Below are positions 24,664 to 34,558 of a stretch of DNA of 64,000 bases, one piece after another. The first letter of the stretch is position 1, and every line of letters starts with the position of its first letter. The stretch comes from Planococcus ruber (GTDB taxonomy: Bacteria; Bacillota; Bacilli; Bacillales_A; Planococcaceae), in the NCBI RefSeq assembly GCF_022819085.1, contig NZ_JALHAG010000004.1, positions 1-64,000 on the forward strand. The letters are read 5' to 3'. The position numbers and the translations under genes are program-made. Under the pieces are notes generated by a model. It saw only the letters and a list, made by a program, of their open reading frames with translations. It was not told the DNA's origin and ran no database searches.

Positions 24664-25857
24664 ATGCCGAAACGCGTATGGCTATTAATCATTGGAATGC
24701 TCGTCAACGTCACAGGGAATTCATTTTTATGGCCATTGACTACTATATATATGCACGATCATTTAGGGAAATCGTTGTCGCTTGCCGGGCTCGTTTTAAT
24801 GGGCAACGCCGGGGCAGCTGTTATCGGGAATTTGCTTGGCGGGGCGCTGTTTGATAAATTCGGCGGCTACAAATCGATTATGAGCGGGATTATCATCACC
24901 ATTCTTGCATTGTCGGGTTTGACGCTTTGGCATGAATTTTTGCCGTTTGTCGTTTTTTATACCATCATTGGCTTTAGCGGGGGAATCGTTTTCCCGAGCA
25001 TGTACGCGATGGTTGGGACAGTCTGGCCGGAAGGCGGCCGCAAAGCGTTTAATGCCATTTACTTGGCTCAGAATGTCGGGGTAGCGATTGGGCCTGCGAT
25101 GGCGGGAATTTTAGCTGCCTATAGCTTCGACTATATATTCGGAGCGAACTTAGCGATGTATATCCTATTCTTTTTCATCGCTTTATTCGGCTTCAAATCG
25201 ATGTCAATTTCTCCGCTGTCCCATACTTCTGTGATCAATGAAGGAAAAAAAATACGGAAACGGGCGCCTTTCAATGCGTTGATGATTGTTTCTGCCGGAT
25301 ATTTTCTTTGCTGGGTCGGATATGTGCAGTGGCAGTCAACGATTTCTGCTTATACACAGGAAATCGGGATCACATTGACGCAGTATAGTTTCTTATGGAC
25401 GTTGAATGGGTTCCTGATTGTCGCAGGGCAGCCGTTTATCCGTCCGATCATGAAACGCATTGAAGACAATATCAAGCAGCAATTGATTATCGGAATCTTG
25501 ATCATGATGGTTTCTTATGTCGTCGTTGCATTTGCGCAAGATTTCTCGATGTTCATTGTGGCAATGGCCATTTTGACCGTCGGGGAAATGTTCGTGTGGC
25601 CTGCTGTGCCGGCACTTGCGAATCAGCTTGCTCCGAAAGGCCGTGAAGGATTTTATCAAGGGATCGTCAACAGCGTCGCAACCGGTGGGCGCATGGTCGG
25701 GCCGCTGCTCGGCGGTGTCATGGTCGACGTCTACGGGATGCCGGCATTATTTGTGCTCGTGACGGTATTGGTGGCAATCGCCATTGTCACTTCCTTGCTA
25801 TATGACCGTCCGTTGAAAAAAGAACTGGCAGAGCAGCTTCAAGAAAAGTATAGTTGA
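24664..25857 (+). CDS. MFS transporter
   Basis: 397 residues with about twelve hydrophobic segments. The MFS signature between helices 2 and 3 is GGALFDKFGGYKSIM, and a related loop LLGGVMVDVYGMP occurs in the second half. DHA1-type drug/metabolite exporter-like; the substrate is not predictable. The start ATG 24664 follows AAGGGAAG; an upstream TTG is not preferred. Terminator at 25868. Confidence 0.9.
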   Translation: MPKRVWLLIIGMLVNVTGNSFLWPLTTIYMHDHLGKSLSLAGLVLMGNAGAAVIGNLLGGALFDKFGGYKSIMSGIIITILALSGLTLWHEFLPFVVFYTIIGFSGGIVFPSMYAMVGTVWPEGGRKAFNAIYLAQNVGVAIGPAMAGILAAYSFDYIFGANLAMYILFFFIALFGFKSMSISPLSHTSVINEGKKIRKRAPFNALMIVSAGYFLCWVGYVQWQSTISAYTQEIGITLTQYSFLWTLNGFLIVAGQPFIRPIMKRIEDNIKQQLIIGILIMMVSYVVVAFAQDFSMFIVAMAILTVGEMFVWPAVPALANQLAPKGREGFYQGIVNSVATGGRMVGPLLGGVMVDVYGMPALFVLVTVLVAIAIVTSLLYDRPLKKELAEQLQEKYS

Positions 25858-25867
25858 GGAAATGGAG

Positions 25868-25896
25868 AAGAAGGCCGGAAACGGGCCTTCTTTTTT
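25868..25896 (+). terminator. Terminator of the MFS gene
   Basis: GAAGGCC and GGGCCTTC stem with a short loop, then T6. Confidence 0.9.
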
Positions 25897-25982
25897 ATTT
25901 GTAAAAATTGCAGCAGAGGTTATTCCTTTTGGTTTTGGGTCCCTGTATTGCCTTTTGGCTGAGACTTTGTTTAAATTGAAAG

Positions 25983-25996
25983 TGAAAGCGTTTTTT
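25983..25996. promoter_or_regulatory. cre-like site upstream of scoAB
   Basis: TGAAAGCGTTTTTT matches the catabolite-response element TGWAANCGNTNWCA except the last two bases. It starts just after a possible -35 (TTGAAA, 25976-25981). CcpA is encoded in the same window. Confidence 0.45.
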
Positions 25997-26039
25997 ATTT
26001 ACATAATTCTGTCAATGGAAAGAACGGGGGATGGCTGAA

Positions 26040-26732
26040 ATGAAACCGATTTATGGATCCGCACGCGAAGCGGTGGAACAGATTCAAGACGGCGCAACAA
26101 TTATGGTTGGCGGGTTTGGGCTCGTAGGGATTCCGGAACAGCTGATTTTGGCGTTGGTCGACAAAGGGGTAACGGACTTGACCGTCATTTCGAATAACTG
26201 CGGAGTCGATGAGTGGGGGCTTGGGTTGTTATTAAAAAATAAACAAATTAAGAAAATGATCGGCTCTTATGTAGGAGAAAATAAAGAATTTGAACGCCAA
26301 GTGCTGTCCGGTGAAATTGAAGTGGAATTGACGCCGCAAGGTACATTAGCTGAAAAGATGCGCGCAGGCGGAGCAGGGATTCCGGCGTTTTTCACACCGG
26401 CTGGCGTCGGTACGACGGTCGCTGAAGGAAAAGAAATCCGTGAATTCGACGGCAAGGAATATGTACTGGAGCATGCGCTCCGTGCCGATTTCGCATTAGT
26501 GCGTGCGCATAAAGCGGATAAGATGGGGAATCTTGTCTACAACAAAACGGCGCAGAATTTCAACCCGCTGGCAGCAGCCGCTGGAAAAATCACGATTGCG
26601 GAAGTCGAAGAAATCGTCGAAACCGGCGACATCGACCCGAACCACGTGCAAACACCGAGCATTTATGTGCAAGGTTTATTGCAGGCGAAACAGGAAAAAC
26701 GCATTGAACGGCTAACGACCCGTTCGGTCTAA
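26040..26732 (+). CDS. scoA: Succinyl-CoA:3-ketoacid CoA transferase, subunit A
   Basis: Transfers CoA from succinyl-CoA to acetoacetate or a similar 3-keto acid. About 230 residues; family-I CoA transferase alpha signature [13 protein letters not shown] near residue 25, with [14 protein letters not shown] and [14 protein letters not shown] 26040 is nine bases after GGGGG; ATG 26031 is also possible but touches that site. Nearly adjacent to scoB, forming the usual AB pair. A sibling activity on other acids (AtoDA type) cannot be excluded. Confidence 0.93.
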   Translation: MKPIYGSAREAVEQIQDGATIMVGGFGLVGIPEQLILALVDKGVTDLTVISNNCGVDEWGLGLLLKNKQIKKMIGSYVGENKEFERQVLSGEIEVELTPQGTLAEKMRAGGAGIPAFFTPAGVGTTVAEGKEIREFDGKEYVLEHALRADFALVRAHKADKMGNLVYNKTAQNFNPLAAAAGKITIAEVEEIVETGDIDPNHVQTPSIYVQGLLQAKQEKRIERLTTRSV

Positions 26733-26750
26733 GAAAGGATGTGTGCAGCG

Positions 26751-27404
26751 ATGGATAAAAACCAAGTAAGAGAAAGAATTGCGAGACGTGCAGAAAAAGA
26801 GATCAAGGACGGGGACTACGTAAACTTAGGGATCGGCATGCCGACATTGGTGGCGAATTTCATCTCCGACAATAAAAGCGTCGTGCTCCAGTCGGAAAAT
26901 GGATTGCTCGGCATCGGGCCTTATCCGACAGAAGAGGAAGTGGATCCTGATTTGATCAATGCCGGAAAAGAAACCGTGACAACGATCAAAGGCTCCTCTT
27001 TTTTCACTAGTGCTGAATCGTTTGCCATGATCCGCGGCGGCCATATTGACGTAGCGATCTTAGGCGGAATGGAAGTTGCTGAAAATGGGGACTTGGCCAA
27101 CTGGATGATCCCCGGGAAAATGATCAAAGGCATGGGCGGCGCGATGGACTTGGTTCACGGCGCCAAAAAAGTCATCGTCATCATGGACCATGTGTCGAAA
27201 GACGGCTCCCCGAAAATCAAAAAACAGTGCGATTTGCCGCTGACAGGCAAAGGCGTGGTCAACAAAATCATCACGGATCGTGCCGTCATCGAAGTGACGC
27301 CGGACGGTTTGGTGCTGACGGAAGTGTTTGAAGGCTTCAGCGTCCAGGATATCATTGATTCGACGGATGCTCCGCTGAATGCCGAGAACGTGAAAGTGTC
27401 CTGA
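26751..27404 (+). CDS. scoB: Succinyl-CoA:3-ketoacid CoA transferase, subunit B
   Basis: 217 residues. The family-I beta-subunit motif [12 protein letters not shown] carries the catalytic glutamate that forms the acyl-CoA adduct. [12 protein letters not shown] near the start is also typical. ATG 26751 follows AAAGGATGTG at normal spacing; an ATG at 26739 abuts the AAAGG and is rejected. Confidence 0.94.
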   Translation: MDKNQVRERIARRAEKEIKDGDYVNLGIGMPTLVANFISDNKSVVLQSENGLLGIGPYPTEEEVDPDLINAGKETVTTIKGSSFFTSAESFAMIRGGHIDVAILGGMEVAENGDLANWMIPGKMIKGMGGAMDLVHGAKKVIVIMDHVSKDGSPKIKKQCDLPLTGKGVVNKIITDRAVIEVTPDGLVLTEVFEGFSVQDIIDSTDAPLNAENVKVS

Positions 27405-27408
27405 GCTA

Positions 27409-27437
27409 TTGCCAAAAAACGGCGGTTCCGCTAAAAT
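27409..27437 (+). promoter_or_regulatory. Promoter of the leuS leader
   Basis: TTGCCA (27409-27414) and TAAAAT (27432-27437), spacing 17, directly before the T-box leader. Confidence 0.72.
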
Positions 27438-27443
27438 AAAGGG

Positions 27444-27682
27444 TAATAACCTATGACAGTGAAGAGGATCAGTAAATTGTTTTCATTCTGTAGAGAGCCG
27501 GCGGGTGGTGCAAGCCGGTGTCTGGAGCAATTGAACTCGCCTTGGAGTCCGTGTATGTGAAACCAAGTAAGATACACCGTTTTCCGCGTTAAGGAATCAA
27601 GTTGAGCGAGCAATCGCTAATTTGGGTGGTACCGCGGGAGACTCCCGTCCCTTATGAAGATGAGGGGCGGGAGTTTTTATTT
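27444..27682 (+). promoter_or_regulatory. T-box riboswitch of leuS (specifier CUC)
   Basis: Stem I includes AGAGAGCCGG near 27493 and the specifier loop GAACTCGCC, with CTC (Leu) at 27536-27538. The T-box TGGGTGGTACCGCGG is at 27623-27637 and contains the TGGT that pairs with an uncharged tRNA acceptor end. The terminator (ACTCCCGTCCC / GGGGCGGGAGT then Ts) spans about 27640-27682. Uncharged tRNA-Leu should lift termination. Confidence 0.96.
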
Positions 27683-27698
27683 TGAGGAGGAATTTGAG

Positions 27699-30116
27699 AT
27701 GACATTCAAGCACAAGACAGTCGAGAAGAAATGGCAGAAGTTCTGGGAACAGAACAAAACGTTCAAAATGGAAACCGATTTTGATAAACCGAAATTCTAC
27801 GCATTGGACATGTTCCCGTATCCATCTGGAGCTGGACTCCATGTGGGCCATCCGGAAGGCTACACGGCAACGGATATTTTGAGCCGCGTGAAACGCATGC
27901 AGGGCTATAACGTCCTTCATCCGATGGGCTGGGATGCATTCGGCCTTCCGGCAGAACAATACGCACTCGACACAGGGAACGATCCGGCGGAATTTACGGC
28001 GAAGAATATTGAAACGTTCAAACGCCAAATCCAGGAACTTGGATTTTCGTATGACTGGGACCGCGAAGTCAACACGACCGATCCGTCTTACTATAAATGG
28101 ACACAATGGATTTTTATCCAGCTTTACAATAAAGGCTTGGCGTATGTAGATGAAGTGGCCGTGAACTGGTGTCCGGCGCTTGGCACGGTTCTGGCCAACG
28201 AAGAAGTGGTCGACGGCGTTTCTGAACGCGGAGGGCATCCGGTTGAACGCCGCCCAATGCGCCAATGGGTGCTGCGCATTACGGAATATGCGGACCGTTT
28301 GCTGGAAGATTTGGAAGAGCTGGACTGGCCGGACAGCTTGAAAGATATGCAGCGCAACTGGATCGGGAAATCTGAAGGAGCGGAATTGGAGTTTAAGGTA
28401 GAAGGTACGGAGCACTCATTCCGCGCATTTACCACACGTCCGGATACGATTTTCGGTGCCACTTATGCGGTTCTTGCACCAGAACATAAATTGGTCGCTT
28501 CCATCACGACAGCAGACCAAAAAGCGGCAGTTGAAAAATACATCGATGATGTGAAAACGAAGAGCGATTTGGAACGCACTGATTTGGCGAAATCGAAATC
28601 CGGTGTGTTCACAGGATCTTACGCAATCAACCCGGTAAGCGGCGAAAAAATGCCAATCTGGATTGCGGACTACGTGCTTGCGACTTACGGAACAGGTGCG
28701 ATCATGGCGGTACCGGCGCATGACGAACGCGACTATGAATTTGCGAAGCAATTCGACTTGCCGATCGTCGAAGTGGTATCCGGCGGAAATGTCGCTGAAG
28801 AAGCCTATGCAGGCGACGGCGAATTGATCAATTCGGACTTCTTGAACGGCTTGAACAAAAAAGAAGCCATCGCCAAAGCCATTTCTTGGCTTGAAGAACA
28901 CGGCGTCGGCGAGAAGAAAATTACGTATCGCCTTCGTGACTGGCTGTTCAGCCGCCAGCGCTATTGGGGTGAGCCGATTCCAATCATTCACTGGGAAGAT
29001 GGCACCATGACGCCGGTCGATGAAAAAGACTTGCCACTGATGCTGCCGGTAACGACGGATATCAAACCGAGCGGAACAGGCGAATCGCCGCTTGCGAATA
29101 TTTCGGAATGGGTCAATGTTGTCCATCCGGAAACCGGTATGAAAGGCCGCCGCGAAACAAACACAATGCCGCAATGGGCAGGAAGCTGCTGGTATTATTT
29201 GCGCTATATCGATCCAAAAAACGACGAAATGTTAGCAGATCCGGAATTGTTGAAACACTGGCTTCCGGTTGATGTTTACATCGGCGGAGCGGAACATGCC
29301 GTCCTTCATTTATTGTATGCGCGCTTCTGGCATAAAGTGCTTTACGATCTTGGCGTCGTTCCGACGAAAGAGCCGTTCCAGAAACTGTTCAACCAAGGAA
29401 TGATCCTAGGAGAAGGCAATGAAAAAATGTCGAAATCCAAAGGCAATGTGGTGAACCCGGACCAGATCATCGAAAGCCACGGAGCAGACACGCTTCGCCT
29501 TTACGAAATGTTTATGGGTCCGCTTGAAGCTTCGATTGCTTGGTCAACAAACGGACTTGACGGTGCACGCCGCTTCCTTGACCGTGTATGGCGTTTGTTC
29601 ATCGATGAAGAAAGAGATGCATTGAGCGCGAAAATCGTCGATGCAAACGACAGCAAACTGGAAAAAGTCTATCACCAAACCGTGAAGAAAGTAACGGAAG
29701 ACTTTGAAGGGCTTCGTTTCAATACCGGGATTTCGCAAATGATGGTCTTTATCAACGAAGGCTATAAGGCTGACGCGATTCCAAAAGAATACGTTGAAGG
29801 CTTTGTGAAATTGTTGTCGCCAGTCGCTCCGCACGTAGCAGAAGAGCTATGGGAGAAATTGGGCCATACCGAAACGGTGACGTATGAAGCGTGGCCGACG
29901 TTCGACGAATCGAAAATGGTCGATGATGAAATCGAAGTGGTCGTGCAAGTGAACGGCAAAGTGAAAACGAAACTAGTGATTTCTAAAGACAGCACGAAAG
30001 AACAGCTGGAAGCGGCAGCACTTGCGGATGAGCATGTCAAGAAAGCTGCAGAAGGCAAGCAAGTCCGTAAAGTGATCGCGATACCAGGAAAACTGGTCAA
30101 CGTGGTCGTCGGATAA
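27699..30116 (+). CDS. leuS: Leucyl-tRNA synthetase
   Basis: 805-residue class Ia synthetase, normal bacterial length. HIGH motif as HVGH at 48-51 ([10 protein letters not shown]), the CP1 editing domain with [12 protein letters not shown], the leucine-specific region, and KMSKSKGN in the last third. The start ATG 27699 follows GGAGG; a start at 27654 would lie inside the T-box terminator. Controlled by that T-box. Confidence 0.98.
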   Translation: MTFKHKTVEKKWQKFWEQNKTFKMETDFDKPKFYALDMFPYPSGAGLHVGHPEGYTATDILSRVKRMQGYNVLHPMGWDAFGLPAEQYALDTGNDPAEFTAKNIETFKRQIQELGFSYDWDREVNTTDPSYYKWTQWIFIQLYNKGLAYVDEVAVNWCPALGTVLANEEVVDGVSERGGHPVERRPMRQWVLRITEYADRLLEDLEELDWPDSLKDMQRNWIGKSEGAELEFKVEGTEHSFRAFTTRPDTIFGATYAVLAPEHKLVASITTADQKAAVEKYIDDVKTKSDLERTDLAKSKSGVFTGSYAINPVSGEKMPIWIADYVLATYGTGAIMAVPAHDERDYEFAKQFDLPIVEVVSGGNVAEEAYAGDGELINSDFLNGLNKKEAIAKAISWLEEHGVGEKKITYRLRDWLFSRQRYWGEPIPIIHWEDGTMTPVDEKDLPLMLPVTTDIKPSGTGESPLANISEWVNVVHPETGMKGRRETNTMPQWAGSCWYYLRYIDPKNDEMLADPELLKHWLPVDVYIGGAEHAVLHLLYARFWHKVLYDLGVVPTKEPFQKLFNQGMILGEGNEKMSKSKGNVVNPDQIIESHGADTLRLYEMFMGPLEASIAWSTNGLDGARRFLDRVWRLFIDEERDALSAKIVDANDSKLEKVYHQTVKKVTEDFEGLRFNTGISQMMVFINEGYKADAIPKEYVEGFVKLLSPVAPHVAEELWEKLGHTETVTYEAWPTFDESKMVDDEIEVVVQVNGKVKTKLVISKDSTKEQLEAAALADEHVKKAAEGKQVRKVIAIPGKLVNVVVG

Positions 30117-30120
30117 AACA

Positions 30121-30158
30121 GCAAAACCTGCCGGGAATTTCCCGGCAGGTTTTTTCTT
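30121..30158 (+). terminator. Terminator of leuS
   Basis: AAACCTGCCGGGAA and TTTCCCGGCAGGTTT form a near-perfect hairpin followed by Ts. Confidence 0.93.
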
Positions 30159-30283
30159 TGTGCAAATAAACTCCCGGATTCCGCAAACAAAATAAGCGAT
30201 TGCGCAAGCAAACCGTGGGATTCCGCAAATAAAACAGGAAATTCCGTAAACAACCACAAGGATTCCGCAAATAACTCCGAAAA
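30158..30283. repeat. Six-unit 21-bp tandem repeat
   Basis: Six consecutive 21-base units, most with the core TTCCGCAAAYAA followed by nine variable bases. They lie in the convergent gap between the leuS and ytfP terminators. All three minus-strand frames show seven-residue periodicity, for instance LRNP repeats, which is what a 21-base repeat gives in any open frame; no ribosome site or gene-like start is present. Confidence 0.88.
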
Positions 30284-30289
30284 CGCCTA

Positions 30290-30326
30290 AAATAAAAACC
30301 CATTTGCTCGGAAGCAAACAGGTTTT
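30290..30326 (-). terminator. Terminator of ytfP
   Basis: On the minus strand AAAACC-TG-TTTGCT and AGCAAA-TG-GGTTTT pair with a small internal loop, followed by TTTTATTTT. Confidence 0.85.
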
Positions 30327-30330
30327 GTCA

Positions 30331-31608
30331 TCAATTAGTCACTTTCAGTTCTTCTGCAAAAGCTGCGGCACTGCGTCCGGCAACGTTTCCGGTCACGAGC
30401 GCGGACGTAATATTGTAGCCGCCGGTATAGCCGTGGATATCCAAAATCTCGCCGCAGAAATAAAGGCCGGGCTTTTTCTTCGAAGCCATCGTTTTCGGCT
30501 CGATTTCTTTGATTGAGACGCCGCCGCCGGTGACGAACGCTTTTTCGATCGGCTGCGTGCCGGTCACGTTCATCGAAAACGCCGTCAATTGCTGGGCGAA
30601 AGCCCGCACTTTGTCGCTGGCAAGCTCTGCACCGACCGCTTGCGGGTCGATGCCTGCACGCGCCATTAAGAACAGCAGCCAGCGCTCTTGCGTAATGCTT
30701 TTCCAGACATTTTTCACCGCTTTTTTCGGTTCGTCTTTCATCATTTTATGAAGCAGTTGGAACGCGGATTCGGCATTTTCCTCCGGCAAGGTATTGATGC
30801 GCATCTCCACCGGCTCGCCGCCATTTTTCTTCATTTCTTTGACGACATACTGGCTGCAGCGAAGCACCGCCGGCCCGCTAAGCCCGAAATGGGTGAAGAG
30901 CATATCCATTTGGTGGGTCACCAAGTTTTTCCCTTTTTTATTCAATACGGACACTGCGGCGTCGCGCAGTGCGAGCCCTTGAAGTTCGCGGCTGACGATA
31001 AACGGCTCTTTTGATAATAAAGGCACTTCGGTCGGGTACAAGTCGGTAACGGAGTGGCCCGCTTTTTCAGCCCACGGGTAGCCGTCGCCCGTTGAGCCGG
31101 TTTGCGGAACAGCTTTTCCGCCGACTGCGACGACAATGGCTTTGGCTGTAAATTCTTCACCGGAATGCAGGCGGACGCCCGTCACTTTTTCATCGGTCAT
31201 CAACAATTTCTTGACCGGCGAATCCAGCATGACTTTCACGTTCAGCCGGTCCATTTCGCGGAACATCGCATCGGCTACGTCTTGCGCCCGGTTGGACACA
31301 GGGAACATGCGCCCATGGTCTTCTTCTTTTAAAGCAACGCCTAAGCCTTCAAAAAAGGAAATGATGTCTTCGTTGTTGAAGACGGAAAACGGGCTGTGCA
31401 GGAATCGGCCGTTGCCCGGGATATTTTTCACAATTTCGTCAAGCGGCAGCCGATTGGTCACGTTGCAGCGTCCGCCGCCGGAAATGACCAGTTTTTTTCC
31501 GAGCTTTTTGCCTTTTTCGATCAGTAAAACCTGCTGCCCTGATGAGGCAGCGGCGATGGAAGCCATCAATCCTGAGGGACCCCCGCCGATAATGATAACG
31601 TCATACAT
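30331..31608 (-). CDS. ytfP: HI0933-like FAD-dependent oxidoreductase YtfP
   Basis: 425 residues. N-terminal FAD dinucleotide motif [14 protein letters not shown], then [16 protein letters not shown] typical of the HI0933/YhiN family, and a C-terminal FAD-contacting [14 protein letters not shown]...[10 protein letters not shown]. Function in the cell is not established; relatives were proposed to reduce quinone-like or bile-acid intermediates. The ATG at 31608 has no strong ribosome site, and no better one is seen. Confidence 0.9.
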   Translation of the reverse strand: MYDVIIIGGGPSGLMASIAAASSGQQVLLIEKGKKLGKKLVISGGGRCNVTNRLPLDEIVKNIPGNGRFLHSPFSVFNNEDIISFFEGLGVALKEEDHGRMFPVSNRAQDVADAMFREMDRLNVKVMLDSPVKKLLMTDEKVTGVRLHSGEEFTAKAIVVAVGGKAVPQTGSTGDGYPWAEKAGHSVTDLYPTEVPLLSKEPFIVSRELQGLALRDAAVSVLNKKGKNLVTHQMDMLFTHFGLSGPAVLRCSQYVVKEMKKNGGEPVEMRINTLPEENAESAFQLLHKMMKDEPKKAVKNVWKSITQERWLLFLMARAGIDPQAVGAELASDKVRAFAQQLTAFSMNVTGTQPIEKAFVTGGGVSIKEIEPKTMASKKKPGLYFCGEILDIHGYTGGYNITSALVTGNVAGRSAAAFAEELKVTN

Positions 31609-31670
31609 AATAGAAGAACTCGCTTTCGTTTTGATTTTAGAAAATAAAGGAAGTGGATTTAATGTTTAGA

Positions 31671-32065
31671 GTTCAGCGGCAAAAAGCGCCGCTTATAGGG
31701 CATCCTTGTTAACTCCCTCTTGCTCCTGCAGCACTTCGTACTTCGTCGCAAAGAGATGAGCCAAACTTCTTTTGGCTCATCTCTTGCCTGCCGGAGCTGA
31801 ACAGGCATCTCCGCTTTTCTTGGTGTCCAGACTCCAGCGACCAGCCCCTCGAGTCGCTTCGGTCTTTCAGGTAATGGCAAGAGCGCCATTACCTGAAAGA
31901 CCTCCAGCGCTTGTCGGGGCTAGATGGGCGCTTGCGCTTTTCTTTGTCCAGACTCCGATGCCTAGCTCCTCGGTCATAAGCCAGCCCAGCTGTGCGGCAA
32001 AAAGCGCCGCTTCGCTGTTCCGTCTTATGCCTGCCGGAGCTGAACAGGCATCTCCGCTTTTCTTA
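31671..32065. repeat. Tandem palindromic intergenic elements, locus 1 (three units)
   Basis: Fills most of the 557-base gap between the divergent ytfP and murJ genes. Unit B (about 31824-31944) and unit C (about 31945-32065) both begin TGTCCAGACTCC and end CGCTTTTCTT, period 121. A degenerate unit A (31671-31823) shares a 36-base identical end with C (31786-31821 and 32029-32064) and a 19-base identical block (31676-31694 and 31994-32012). Unit B contains a perfect 18-base inverted repeat (31861-31878 with 31885-31902). Unit A has a 15-base hairpin at 31751-31785. No coding frame is credible. Confidence 0.85.
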
Positions 32066-32165
32066 CAGTATACACGATGCGTCGAAACTCGTTGAGTAAT
32101 TTCTTCTATAGGTGTAAACTATCGTGTAGATTGCTTTTAACAATGAACAAGTCAGGAAGTGCAAA

Positions 32166-33773
32166 ATGTCATCACTCATTAAAGGAACCGCCATTTTAAC
32201 CTTAGGTTTATTTCTGTCAAAAATCCTCGGAGTCCTATATGTTATTCCATTTTACGGCATGGTCGGAGAAGAAAATATCGGCCTGTACCAATATGCGTAC
32301 ATACCTTATAATTTGATGCTGTCGCTGGCCATCTCGGGAGCGCCGATTGCGTTTTCGAAATTTGTCGCCAAATACAATTCGCTTGGTGATTATGAAACCG
32401 GAAGAAGGCTGTTGAAATCGGGATTGACCACAATGATGGTCACCGGCTTTGCTGCATTTGTCTTCCTGTATTTATTTGCCGGCCCGCTGGCGGAAATCAC
32501 CATCGATTCAAATGATAAAGTCCACACAGTTGCAGACGTGAAAGAAGTGATCCAATGGGTCAGCTTTGCGCTGCTGGTTGTGCCATTCATGAGCTTGTTC
32601 CGCGGATTCTTCCAAGGCTATAATTTCATGATGCCGACCGCTGTCTCGCAATTGATCGAGCAGATTGTGCGCATTGTGTTCTTGCTTGCAGGCGCTTATC
32701 TTGTCTTGAACGTTTTTGGCGGAACGCCGGAAACTGCGGTCCAGATTGCAGTGCTTTCCGCTTTTGTCGGCGCGCTCGGCGGGGTCCTTGTCCTATTTTA
32801 TTATTGGAAAAAGAAAAAACCGGAATACAATCAGCTGCGTGCGAACTCGGTTGAATCTTATGATGTCAGTCTGCGCGATATGTATAAGGAAATCGCAATC
32901 TATGCGGTTCCGGTCGTGTTTTTGGGCATCGCCAATCCGTTATTCCAATTTGTCGACATGCTAACATTCAATAACGCAATGGCCGTTACGGAAGGAGCGG
33001 CAAACTCAAGCATCTATTTGAGTATGCTGAACTTCCAGACGCATAAACTGGTCATGATCCCGGTTATGCTTGCGACTGGATTTTCCATGGCGCTCATACC
33101 GTTGATCACGAAATATTTTACAATCAATGACCATAAAGCGGTAAACCGGACACTTGATCAGACATTCCAGATTCTCTTGTTCTTGACGCTTCCGGCAGTT
33201 GTCGGAATGACGCTCTTGTCCGATGAGCTTTACCATATCTTCTACGAAATCAGCGATATGGGTTCTGAAGTGCTGTCGCATTACTTGCCGGTAGCGATTC
33301 TTTTCGCTTTGTTCCCGGTTACCGCATCTATTTTGCAGGGGATCAACCAGCAAAAATGGATTATCCTGAATTTATTGGTCGGCTTGTTATTGAAATTGGC
33401 GTTGAATATTCCATTGATCGAACGCTTTGAAACAGACGGGGCGATCGCTGCCACCATTATCGGCTATGTCGTCGCAATCGGCATGAATTTAGCGGTCATT
33501 AAAGTGACCATGAATTACCGTTCGAATATGGTGCTGCGCCGGCTATTCCTGATCGTTTTGATGAACATCGTCATGGCGATTGCGGTTTTTGCAGCTTTAG
33601 CCGGAGTCGATGTATTCATTGATATGGATACAAAACTCCATTCGATTTTCCGTATCCTGATTGTCGGAGCAATTGGCGGGGCGGTTTACGGCTATCTTGG
33701 ATTGAAAACAGGAATTGCCCAAAAACTATTGGGTGAGCGTTTAACAAAATACACGAGAAAATTCGGATTCTAG
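32166..33773 (+). CDS. murJ: Lipid II flippase MurJ (YtgP)
   Basis: 535-residue polytopic membrane protein of the MOP/MATE superfamily with about fourteen hydrophobic segments. The N-terminus SSLIKGTAILTLGLFLSKILGVLYVIPF is typical of the YtgP/MurJ group of Bacillales, which flips the peptidoglycan precursor lipid II outward. ATG follows AGGAAGTG. The next gene begins nine bases later. Confidence 0.92.
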   Translation: MSSLIKGTAILTLGLFLSKILGVLYVIPFYGMVGEENIGLYQYAYIPYNLMLSLAISGAPIAFSKFVAKYNSLGDYETGRRLLKSGLTTMMVTGFAAFVFLYLFAGPLAEITIDSNDKVHTVADVKEVIQWVSFALLVVPFMSLFRGFFQGYNFMMPTAVSQLIEQIVRIVFLLAGAYLVLNVFGGTPETAVQIAVLSAFVGALGGVLVLFYYWKKKKPEYNQLRANSVESYDVSLRDMYKEIAIYAVPVVFLGIANPLFQFVDMLTFNNAMAVTEGAANSSIYLSMLNFQTHKLVMIPVMLATGFSMALIPLITKYFTINDHKAVNRTLDQTFQILLFLTLPAVVGMTLLSDELYHIFYEISDMGSEVLSHYLPVAILFALFPVTASILQGINQQKWIILNLLVGLLLKLALNIPLIERFETDGAIAATIIGYVVAIGMNLAVIKVTMNYRSNMVLRRLFLIVLMNIVMAIAVFAALAGVDVFIDMDTKLHSIFRILIVGAIGGAVYGYLGLKTGIAQKLLGERLTKYTRKFGF

Positions 33774-33782
33774 GAGGAAGAC

Positions 33783-34496
33783 ATGCGCATCGATAAGTTC
33801 TTGTCGAATATGGGGTATGGCTCCAGAAAAGAAGTGAAAATTTTACTGAAATCAAAAGCGGTCGAAGTGAACGGGAAAGAAATCCGCGACCCGAAAGTCC
33901 ATATCAACGAACTTTCGGATGAAGTGACGGTCGGCGGCGAACGCGTAGAATATGCAGAATTCATCTATTTGCTGATGAACAAACCGCAAGGCGTGATTTC
34001 GGCGACGGAAGATAAATACGACCGAACGGTCATCGATCTGCTTGAGGAAGAAGAACAGAACTTTGAGCCGTTTCCGGTCGGGCGCCTGGATAAAGATACC
34101 GAAGGATTTCTTTTGCTGACGAATGACGGAAAACTTGCCCATGAACTCCTGTCACCGAAGAAACATGTAGACAAAAGGTATTTTGCTATCATAGACGGAG
34201 AAGTTACGGAAGAAGACGGTGCGGCTTTTGAGAACGGCGTCGTCCTCGATGATGGCTATAAAACCAAACCGGCTGTGCTGAAAATCCTGAAAAGCGGAGC
34301 AGTCTCCGAAATTGAATTGACGATTACGGAAGGCAAATTCCATCAAGTGAAGCGGATGTTCCAAAGCGTGGGGAAGGAAGTCACGTATTTAAAGCGTCTA
34401 TCGATGGGGCCGCTGGAATTGGATCCGGCGCTTGCACTCGGCGAATACCGCCATTTGGCAGAAGAAGAAATAGAGCAATTAAAACAAAGAAAATGA
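33783..34496 (+). CDS. ytzG: RsuA-family pseudouridine synthase (YtzG-like)
   Basis: 237 residues. An N-terminal S4 RNA-binding domain (MRIDKFLSNMGYGSRKEV...) is followed by a catalytic domain with VGRLDKDTEGFLLLTNDG, in which the Asp is catalytic, and KRYFAIIDG. Expected to isomerise one uridine in 16S rRNA. Directly behind murJ, with AGGAGG before the ATG, so probably cotranscribed. Confidence 0.92.
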   Translation: MRIDKFLSNMGYGSRKEVKILLKSKAVEVNGKEIRDPKVHINELSDEVTVGGERVEYAEFIYLLMNKPQGVISATEDKYDRTVIDLLEEEEQNFEPFPVGRLDKDTEGFLLLTNDGKLAHELLSPKKHVDKRYFAIIDGEVTEEDGAAFENGVVLDDGYKTKPAVLKILKSGAVSEIELTITEGKFHQVKRMFQSVGKEVTYLKRLSMGPLELDPALALGEYRHLAEEEIEQLKQRK

Positions 34497-34522
34497 CCGC
34501 AGCCTTTGCGGTCATTTTCTTT
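34490..34522 (+). terminator. Terminator of the pseudouridine synthase gene
   Basis: AAAATGACCGCA and TGCGGTCATTTT around GCCTT, then CTTTG; it overlaps the last codons and stop. Confidence 0.87.
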
Positions 34523-34558
34523 GTCTAAGAAGGTTTCTTGAGCTGTCTGTACGATTTT

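Noticed and set aside
27654-27698. Earlier start of LeuS at 27654
   Set aside because: It lies inside the T-box terminator hairpin; GGAGG precedes the ATG at 27699.
30158-30283. CRISPR array
   Set aside because: The 21-base units are directly adjacent with nine variable bases, not 25-40 base repeats with unique spacers, and no cas gene is present.
30097-30317. Heptad-repeat mini-proteins (LRNP or FxCGI repeats) on the minus strand behind leuS
   Set aside because: All three frames give seven-residue repeats because the DNA repeats every 21 bases; no ribosome site.
31671-32065. Insertion sequence or degraded transposase
   Set aside because: Units are about 121 bases, hairpin-rich and without any transposase-like frame; better treated as a non-coding repeat.
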